Under the pieces are notes generated by a model that was given only the letters and a program-made list of their open reading frames with translations, was not told the DNA's origin and did not search any database. This document shows, one piece after another, positions 22,557 through 30,000 of a stretch of DNA of 44,816 nt. How positions within the stretch are numbered: the stretch's first letter is position 1; every line of letters begins with the position of its first letter. Source of the DNA: DATLFA01 sp039934635 (lineage in GTDB: Bacteria > Actinomycetota > Acidimicrobiia > Acidimicrobiales > WLNW01); assembly GCA_039934635.1 (NCBI GenBank), contig JBDTLT010000019.1:1-44816 (forward strand), written 5' to 3'. Made by a program: the position numbers and the translations under genes.

Positions 22557-25472
22557 GTGGCGGAACACGTGCCTGCCGGGACGGTCACGTTCCTGTACAG
22601 CGACATAGAGGATTCCGCGCAGCAATGGGACGAGTCACCTTCGGACATGGCGCCGGGGCTCGAGATCGACGATTCGGTCGTGCGGCGCTCGATCGAAGCA
22701 CATCGCGGCTTCGTTTTCGCCGTTCGCGGCGACGGTTTCGCCGCCGCGTTCTCGACGGCCGGCGATGCTGCAGACGCTGCGGTCGACATACAACGCAAAC
22801 TGCTCGCGGTACCGGACGCTGGAGCCGTCAAGGTGCGCATCGGTCTGCACACCGGCGAGGCGACCGAACGCGACCGCAACTACTTCGGTCCTGAGGTGAA
22901 CCGCGCGGCGCGGTTGATGGCGGCCGCGCACGGCGGGCAGATCCTCGTGTCCGACACGACCGAGGCGATGTTGCGCACTCGCGTCGCGCTGCGGCCGCTG
23001 GGCGACCACCGACTTCGCGGTTTGAGCCGGCGGATGGCGGTATTTCAGATCGTCGCCGACGGGCTCCCCTCGGAGTTCCCGGCGCTTCGTGGGTTGGGGT
23101 CCGTTGCCGGCAACTTGCCGCAACTGCTGAGCTCGTTCGTCGGACGCGATCGACTGATGGCCGACGCGGCGGAGCTGGTCCGATCCAACCGGCTGGTCAC
23201 CTTGAGCGGCGTCGGCGGCGTCGGCAAGACTCGACTGGCGATCGAGCTCGCGGTCGAGCTTGCCGATGAGTTTCCCGACGGCGTGTGGCTCGTCGAGCTG
23301 GCTCCCGTCGGTGACCCGAACTCAGTGCCCGCCGCTTTTGCCACTGCACTGGGGATCGATCCGCAAGGCGACGCCGCGCTGATCGACACCGTCGCGGACG
23401 CGGTGAACGGACGTCGACTGCTGCTCGTGGTGGACAACTGCGAGCACCTGCTCGAGACGGCGGGCGCGGCGGTGCAGAAGATCCTCGGTCGAGCCGGGAG
23501 CGTCAAGGTGCTCGCCACCTCACGGGAGTACTTGTGGATCGGCGGAGAAGCCCTCGTGTCGGTCTCGCCTCTCGCGCTCGATGGCGGTGTCGCATCCGAC
23601 GCGGTCACATTGTTCGTGGAGCGCGCCAGTGCAGCCCGACCCGGCTTCGGGTTGTACGACCCCGCGACCGCAACCGCCGTGACGGAGATCTGCGAGGCCC
23701 TCGACGGGCTTCCTCTGGCCATCGAACTGGCCGCGGCTCGAATGGCGGCGATGAGCGCGGTCGAAGTGCGGGACCGGTTGGGTGATCGCTTCCGCCTGTT
23801 GCGCGGATCGGATCGACGGCCAGAGCGCCAGCAGACGCTGCGCAACGTGGTGGGCTGGTCCTACGAACTGCTGATCGACCTCGAACGCGAGTTGCTGCGC
23901 AACGCGTCGGTCTTCTCCGGTGGGTTCGACGTCGACGCGATTGCTGCCGTGACCGACGGCGCCGACGAACTCGATGTGCTCGAACGGCTCGACTCGCTCG
24001 TCCGCAAGTCACTCGTGAGCGCCGAGCACGCGCCGACGAGTACCAGATACAACATGTTCGAAACGATCCGACAGTTTGCCGAGGAGCAACTGTCCGAGAC
24101 CGGTGAACTCGTGCGTTTGCGCGACCGGCACGCCGCGTATTTCGCGGCTGAAGCTGCGGTGCGATGGGAGCACGGCAACGGGCCGGGCTGGCGCAATGCC
24201 GCCGACTGGGTGGAGATCGAGCTCGGCAACCTTCGGTCGGCCTTTCGCTGGAGCGCGGACCGAGACGACACGGCGGTGGCGACCGACATCGCCGCGCACG
24301 CCGCGTTGCTCGGGTTTTCGGTGCCGCTCTTCGAGACGGTCGGGTGGGCCGAGGAGTTGCTGCCGGCGGCGGCGGCAGCAGACGTACGCCGTCTTCCCCG
24401 CTTGTACACCGGCGCGGGCTACGCGTGCTTCGTTGGACGCGCGCCCGCTGCGAAGGCCAACGCACACCGCGCCACCGAGCTGGAAACGCAGCCGCGCTAC
24501 GAGGCCTGCGAACCGGGCTACGCCAAATTCATCGAGGCGCTCGGTGAGGTCTATTGCGGCAATCTCGATCGCTACATAGAGCTCACGGGTGCAGTGGCGG
24601 CACTCCCCGGTTCGTCTCGGGCGTACGGGATCGCGGCATACGTCGACGGGCTGCAGTCGGCGGGTCGCGTCGACGAAGCCCTCGATCTCACCGACGACGC
24701 GATCGCAGCCGCAAGAGAGCTCGGCAACCCCTACTGGATCGCCTACACGCTGTGGATCGTCGGAATGGCGTTCGCCAAGGTCGACCCGCCGCGCGCGTTG
24801 TTGGCGTGGGATGAAGGGGTCGAGTTCGTGCGAGCGAACCGCGTCAGATTCTTCGAGGGCTTCATCGGACGCGATGCCGCGCGCTTGCACACCTCCGAAG
24901 GTGAGTCCGATACCGCGCTGGCACTCTTCGGGCCCGCCATCGAGTCGTTCCACAAAGCAGGCAACGTGCCGCAACTCGTCATCACGCTCGCCAGCGTGCC
25001 CGCGCTCTTCGAACGAGTCGATCGTCTCGAAGCCGCCGCGACCCTCCTCGGTGCGATCTCGCGTGAGCCGTCGAGCTTTCATCATGTGCCCGGGCTCGTC
25101 GATCTCGGTGCTCGCCTCGCCGACAAGCTGGGCGACGAAAGGAACGCGCAGTTCTCGTTGATCGGATCGGCGCTCGACCTGAACGGCGCCGCGTCCTACA
25201 CCAAGCACCAAATCGAGCTTGCTCGCCGTGTCTTGCAGGAGCGCACCACCGCCGGTCGTCCGGGCGGTCTGACGCGTCGAGAGGTCGAAGTGCTGCGCCT
25301 CGTCGCGGATGGTCGGACCACCGGGGAGATCGCAGCGCGGCTGTTCATCTCGGCCAAGACCGCCGACAGCCACATCCAACACATCTACACCAAGATCCAC
25401 GCGACGAACCGGGCCACCGCGACCCGTTGGGCGTTCGATCACGGCGTCGCGACAGGCACCGCCGCCGGCTGA
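22557..25472 (+). CDS. class III cyclase-NB-ARC-TPR-LuxR regulator
   Basis: A 971-residue multidomain regulator. The N-terminal cyclase domain (1-185) has metal residues D16 (TFLYSD) and D59 (RGDG), and N115 and R119 in VNRAARL. The usual substrate-specifying Lys before the GDG is not present (Ala/Val/Arg there), so nucleotide choice or activity is doubtful. The STAND ATPase follows, with Walker A GVGGVGKT near residue 220, Walker B LLLVVDNCEHLL near 290 and the GLPLAIELAA motif. Helical TPR-like repeats fill about 560-890. A LuxR HTH ends the protein: LTRREVEVLRLVADG and FISAKTADSHIQHIYTKI (about 903-965). GTG 22557 appears leaderless. It likely senses a ligand through the TPR region and controls transcription. 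Confidence 0.9.
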   Translation: MAEHVPAGTVTFLYSDIEDSAQQWDESPSDMAPGLEIDDSVVRRSIEAHRGFVFAVRGDGFAAAFSTAGDAADAAVDIQRKLLAVPDAGAVKVRIGLHTGEATERDRNYFGPEVNRAARLMAAAHGGQILVSDTTEAMLRTRVALRPLGDHRLRGLSRRMAVFQIVADGLPSEFPALRGLGSVAGNLPQLLSSFVGRDRLMADAAELVRSNRLVTLSGVGGVGKTRLAIELAVELADEFPDGVWLVELAPVGDPNSVPAAFATALGIDPQGDAALIDTVADAVNGRRLLLVVDNCEHLLETAGAAVQKILGRAGSVKVLATSREYLWIGGEALVSVSPLALDGGVASDAVTLFVERASAARPGFGLYDPATATAVTEICEALDGLPLAIELAAARMAAMSAVEVRDRLGDRFRLLRGSDRRPERQQTLRNVVGWSYELLIDLERELLRNASVFSGGFDVDAIAAVTDGADELDVLERLDSLVRKSLVSAEHAPTSTRYNMFETIRQFAEEQLSETGELVRLRDRHAAYFAAEAAVRWEHGNGPGWRNAADWVEIELGNLRSAFRWSADRDDTAVATDIAAHAALLGFSVPLFETVGWAEELLPAAAAADVRRLPRLYTGAGYACFVGRAPAAKANAHRATELETQPRYEACEPGYAKFIEALGEVYCGNLDRYIELTGAVAALPGSSRAYGIAAYVDGLQSAGRVDEALDLTDDAIAAARELGNPYWIAYTLWIVGMAFAKVDPPRALLAWDEGVEFVRANRVRFFEGFIGRDAARLHTSEGESDTALALFGPAIESFHKAGNVPQLVITLASVPALFERVDRLEAAATLLGAISREPSSFHHVPGLVDLGARLADKLGDERNAQFSLIGSALDLNGAASYTKHQIELARRVLQERTTAGRPGGLTRREVEVLRLVADGRTTGEIAARLFISAKTADSHIQHIYTKIHATNRATATRWAFDHGVATGTAAG

Positions 25473-25481
25473 TCCCGGGAA

Positions 25482-25499
25482 ATCAGGAGTTCTCCTGAT
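25482..25499. promoter_or_regulatory. perfect palindrome after the regulator gene
   Basis: ATCAGGAG-TT-CTCCTGAT, perfect 8-bp arms with a 2-bp spacer, 9 nt after the LuxR-type regulator stop and 102 nt before the small gene at 25602. The short spacer suits a dimeric DNA-binding protein better than a terminator, though a 6-bp hairpin with a 4-nt loop is possible. No gene lies in 25473-25601. Confidence 0.5.
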
Positions 25500-25601
25500 G
25501 TGCGAAATGCCCCTCGAGCGGATGATCGACGCACACCGACCAACCACGGTCGGTGACACCGAGGATCCGACGGATTCTCCGCTCAACGAGGAGATGTAGC
25601 G

Positions 25602-25874
25602 ATGATCTTGGCAACCACGAAGGTCGAAGATGTGGACCGCTTCCTGGAGATTTTCGGCACCAAGGGCGCGGTGAAGCGGGAACAGCACGGATCCAAGGGT
25701 TCGACCGTGTTCCGCGACCCGAGCGAGACCGATCGGGTCTGGGCGCTGTTCGACTGGGACATGGACGGATGGCAGAGCTTCGTGTCCGACCCCGAGGTGC
25801 CGGCGATTCTCAAGGAAGCCGGACACGTCGGTGTGCCGCAGGCCGCTCGCCTCGCCGGGACCTACCGGTCCTAG
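25602..25874 (+). CDS. small hypothetical protein, possible dimeric alpha/beta barrel
   Basis: A 90-residue soluble protein. The pattern VEDVDRFLEIFGTKGAVKREQHGSKGSTVFRDPSETDRVWALFDWDMDGWQSFVSDPEVPAILKEAG resembles dimeric alpha/beta-barrel proteins of the antibiotic-biosynthesis-monooxygenase and stress-response kind, with a strand ending ALFDWD and a following helix WQSFVSD. I do not recognise a specific family. GAGGAG lies about 9 nt before ATG 25602. It precedes the solute-binding gene by 33 bp and may share its transcript. Confidence 0.65.
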   Translation: MILATTKVEDVDRFLEIFGTKGAVKREQHGSKGSTVFRDPSETDRVWALFDWDMDGWQSFVSDPEVPAILKEAGHVGVPQAARLAGTYRS

Positions 25875-25907
25875 CGGTCGACGAACGAACGCGAGAGGAC
25901 CAACCGA

Positions 25908-27026
25908 ATGACAACCTCAACTCACCGACCGGCTCGAGTCGGCGTCATCACCGATCAAACGGGCCCGCTCTCCTTCATGGGCATCGCCAACGCAAATGTC
26001 GCCACGATGGTGATCGATGACATCAACGCCGCGGGCGGCCTGCTCGGTCATCCGATCGAGTTGTTCATCGAGGACAGCGCCACCGACGACGACGTGGCCC
26101 GAACCGTTGCCGCGAAGCTCATCGAACAGGATCACGTGGATGTCGTCCTCGGCGGCATCTACAGCTCCACCCGCCAGGCCATCAAGGGCCCGGTGGTCGA
26201 TCAGGGCAACACGCTGTACATCTACCCCGAGCAATACGAAGGGCAGGAGTGTCATCCGCTGATCTTCTGTACGGGTCCTGTGCCGGCGCAGCAGGTGGAA
26301 CCATTCCTGCCTTGGTTGATGCAACACACCGGAGCCAAGAAGTTCTTCCTGCCGTCGGCCGACTACATCTGGCCGCACACACTCAACAAGAAGGCTCGTG
26401 AAGTCGTCACGGCAGAAGGCGGTTCCATCGTGGGCGAGGAGTATTTCCCTCTCGACCACATGGAGTACGAGCGTCTCGTGGCGGACATCATGGCCAGTGG
26501 CGCCGAGGTCGTGTTCAACACGATTGTTCCTCCGGGCCTGACGCCATTCCTCGAACAGCTCTACAACGCGGGATTCACGAAGAGAGGCGGCCACATCGTC
26601 TGCACGTACTTCGACGAGAACTTCCTCAACTTGGTGCCGGCGCAGCAAGTCGAGGGGTTGTACGGCTGTCTCGACTACTACCGAGACGTACGCGATCCGT
26701 TCAGCACGGCGCTGCTCGAGAAGTACGCCGAGCGCTTCCCGGGTAGCGCGATGTTCACGGCGGGTAGCGCATGCACGGGTCTGTACCGCGGTCTCAAGCT
26801 CTGGGAGTCGTCGGTCAACGAGGTCGGCTCACTCGACCAGGACGCCATCGTGCGAGCACTCGATCGGGCCCGCATCGACCAAGGACCGGGTGGCCCCGCC
26901 GCCATGGTGCCCGGGCAGCACCACCTGCGCATGAACATGTACATCGCACAGTCGAAAGGCGGCCGGTTCGAGGTCGTCAAGAACCTCGGCGCCATCGACC
27001 CGAACGAATGCGAGGTCGGGCGCTGA
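25908..27026 (+). CDS. UrtA/AmiC-type solute-binding protein without signal peptide
   Basis: A 372-residue type I periplasmic-binding-fold protein of the urea/short-chain amide group. Family features are VGVITDQTGPLSFMGIANAN, NAAGGLLGHPIELFIEDSATD, LYIYPEQYEGQECHPLIFCTGPVPAQQ, AKKFFLPSADYIWPHTLNKK, EGGSIVGEEYFPLDH and VVFNTI. The N terminus (MTTSTHRPARVGVI) enters the fold at once, with no signal peptide or lipobox. It is therefore probably cytoplasmic, as the amide sensor AmiC is, or misplaced from a transporter. No permease or ATPase of the urea family is nearby. GAGAGGA lies 8 nt before the ATG. A 33-bp piece of this gene recurs at 39137-39169 beyond the PKS. Confidence 0.85.
   Translation: MTTSTHRPARVGVITDQTGPLSFMGIANANVATMVIDDINAAGGLLGHPIELFIEDSATDDDVARTVAAKLIEQDHVDVVLGGIYSSTRQAIKGPVVDQGNTLYIYPEQYEGQECHPLIFCTGPVPAQQVEPFLPWLMQHTGAKKFFLPSADYIWPHTLNKKAREVVTAEGGSIVGEEYFPLDHMEYERLVADIMASGAEVVFNTIVPPGLTPFLEQLYNAGFTKRGGHIVCTYFDENFLNLVPAQQVEGLYGCLDYYRDVRDPFSTALLEKYAERFPGSAMFTAGSACTGLYRGLKLWESSVNEVGSLDQDAIVRALDRARIDQGPGGPAAMVPGQHHLRMNMYIAQSKGGRFEVVKNLGAIDPNECEVGR
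26384..26416 (+). repeat. direct repeat, left copy, inside solute-binding gene
   Basis: The copy in the intact gene, encoding NKKAREVVTAE. It matches 39137-39169 at 31 of 33 positions, including 24 consecutive identical bases (26393-26416 against 39146-39169), in the same orientation. The repeat contains CGTGA-AGTCG-TCACG, an inverted repeat with a 5-nt centre. Confidence 0.85.
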
Positions 27027-27045
27027 CGTCTACCTCGCGTTCTCC

Positions 27046-30000
27046 TTACCGGCGACGCCCTTCGCGGCGTCGCCGGAGGAGTTCTTTGCGGGACTCGGCG
27101 CGTTCCTGGCTCTGGCCCAGCGCCGCCGTCTCGTCCGCGTCGCCGGTGCCGTCGAGGTGAGCGGCGAGCGACCGGACGGTCGGATAGCCGAACATCTCCA
27201 CGAGGGAGACCCGGCGCCCCAGCGCCTCGCCCAAGCGGCTGCTGGCGCGCACCATCATCAGCGAGTTGGCGCCCAGATCGAACAGATTCGCCTCCACGCC
27301 GACCGCGTCGAGCGAGAGGATGTCCTGCCAGATCGTGGCGATCGTGACCTCGACGGGCGTCGTCGGCGCGACGAGCGCTTCCGCTCCCTCGATGCGGCTG
27401 CGATCCGGAGCGGGGAGGGCGTTGCGGTCGATCTTGCCGTTCGGTGTGCGAGGCAGCGCGTCGAGGATCACGAACGCCGTTGGCACCATGTGATCGGGCA
27501 GCGTCGAACGGAGATGGGCGCGCAGTTCGGGGGCCAACGTCTTGGCGTCCCGACGTGCCGGTTGGTTCGCATATGCCGACCACGCGAGCGTGGTGTCGAG
27601 CACCGGTGGCGGGATGCGCAGCCGAGACGTCTTCGAGCGCAAGAGCACATCGAAGCGGTCGACTCCGGCCGCTGACCATGTGGGCGTGACCTCGTAGCGA
27701 TTGTCGACCGCGTCGAGTTCGTCGGGATGGTCGCCCGGCACGATCGCCGCGAGCCGCGAACGCAGATCGCTGACGCTCTCGGAGGAGACGGCTCCATCGG
27801 CCAGTAGTCGCACGAGTTCGGTCTCGCGCACGAGGCGGTCGTTGCGCAGCCCGACGACGCGCAGCGCGGCGGGCTCGTCGGCGAGGGCCTCGCGCACCGC
27901 CCCGACGGACACGCGGTCGAGGGCGAGGGTCCGTACGTCGGCCACCGGCGCGGCGTCGCCGCCGGCGCGTTGGAGGACGACGTCGTAGCGAAACCGCGTC
28001 ATCTCGTTCTCGGCCCGCCCCGGTTTGATGCGGATATCCACGTCGGCGATGTCGGAGTTCCGGGCGGCGAGCGCGTGGAACAGCGACGGGTCGATCACCA
28101 GCTCTTCATCGCCGGCCACGCGATGGGCCACTCGCGTGGCCAGCTCGCTCGCGGCCATCGACGCAGACGCGCGGGCCAGCTCGATCGCCGCGGCGAAGAG
28201 GGGTTGGTGGTCACGGCTGCGGAGGTCGCCGAGGTACAAGGAACCGCCCGGCTCGAGCAGCCCGAGCGCAGCCGTGACCACATCGACGAGGTAGTCGGCA
28301 TCAGGGAAGTACTGAGCGACCGAGTTGATGACGATGGTGTCGAACCGTTCGTCCACGAGTGATGTCACCTCGTGGGCGGCGCCGCGGTGCAGCTGGACGT
28401 TCGTCAATCCGGCGTCAGGAAGCGCGGCCGCGATTCGGTCGAGCGCGTGCTGTGCGAGGTCGATGCCGACGTATCGCTCGCAGTGTGGTGCCACGCGGAA
28501 CAGCAGCAACCCGGTCCCGCAGCCGATGTCCAGCACGCGACGAGGCGCGAGCTCGCGGATGCGCGCCACCGTGGTGTCGACCCACTCGTGCATCTGCTCG
28601 GTCGGGATCGGCCTGCCCGTGTAGCTGTCGTTCCACCCCGAGACGTCGAAGGTGGGATCGTCGGTGTCGGTCGCGCGGTAGGTCTCGTCCCACACGTGTC
28701 CCCAGGCCTCTGCCCCGGCCAACTCGCGGTCGTCGCCCGCGACGACGTAGGCCACGATGCGCGGGTCCCCGGGCGGGTCGGTGCGGGCAACCACGACATT
28801 CTCCCGAACGTTCGGGAACCGGCCGATGATGGCCTCGATCTCGCCGAGTTCGATGCGGTAGCCGCGAACCTTCACCTGGTGGTCGAGACGACCGTTGAAC
28901 TGCAGCGCCCCGTCGGCCAGCAGCGTGACGAGGTCACCGGTGCGGTACACCCGCGCGCCCGCGGCTGCCGGGAGGTTGACGAAGCGCTCGGCCGTCAGCT
29001 CCGGCCGATCGAGATAGCCCCGCACGACGCCGGCGCCACCGATGAGCAACTCGCCGGCCGCACCGATCGGGTTTTGCTGGAGATGAAGGTCGACGATGAA
29101 GATCTGCGTGTTGGCGATCGGCCGGCCGATGGTGATCGCCTCGCCGGCGACCTCGATCGGTGCCACGGTCGACCAGATCGTGGTCTCGGTCGGACCGTAC
29201 ATGTTGAGCAGTCGCCCGGCCATCGCCGGGCGAATCTGGTCGACGAGGGCCGCAGGAAGTGCTTCTCCGCCGAGCAGTAGTACTTCGAGTGATGCGAGCG
29301 CGCCGAAACCGCGACGGTCGGCGGCGATCACCGCAGCCATTGACGGCGTGCACTGCAGGTGCGTGACGCCGTGCCGCTCGACCTGTGCGACGAGCCCCAC
29401 GTCGAGGTCGCTGTCGACGACGACGTCGGACTGTGGGTCGTTGTCTTCGTACGGTGGAGCGGCGTTGGCCGCTCGGCGCAGCTCGTCGAGGTTCTCCAAC
29501 GCGTCGAGCACGGTGTCTTCGTCGACGCCGAAGTCGATCAGACAGGCGATCTCGTCGACGCCGAGGTCGCGCAGACGGTCGACTTGGGCGAGGCAGGACT
29601 CCGGGGTTCCGAACAGCCCGGCGGCGCCGACGTAACGTTCGAATGCGTGGTCCATGATCACGGCGATCTCTTCGGGATCGAGCTGATCGAGATCGGGCAC
29701 TGTTGATCCGTCGGTGGGCGTCTCCCCCGGCTTGGCGAAGCTCGTCTGCTCCCACTGCACCTTGTTGATCAGGTCGGTGGAGGTCCGTAAGTAGTCGAGG
29801 AACGGTTCCCGTACGAGCTGTCGAACCTGGGTCGCATCGCGTCCGACGAATGTGTGCAACATCACCGTGACGTGGCCGTCGCCCGGGTGGCCCGCGGCGC
29901 GGTACGCGGCGCGATAAGTGGCGACGTTGGCGACGAGGTCGTCCTGACCCATCACGAGCAGGTTGGTGAGGATGCTGGCGCCGATGCGCCCAGCCATCTC

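Noticed and set aside
23605..25826. Large minus-strand frames opposite the cyclase/LuxR regulator
   Set aside because: Arg- and Ala-rich composition typical of antisense frames; the plus strand has intact P-loop, cyclase and HTH motifs.
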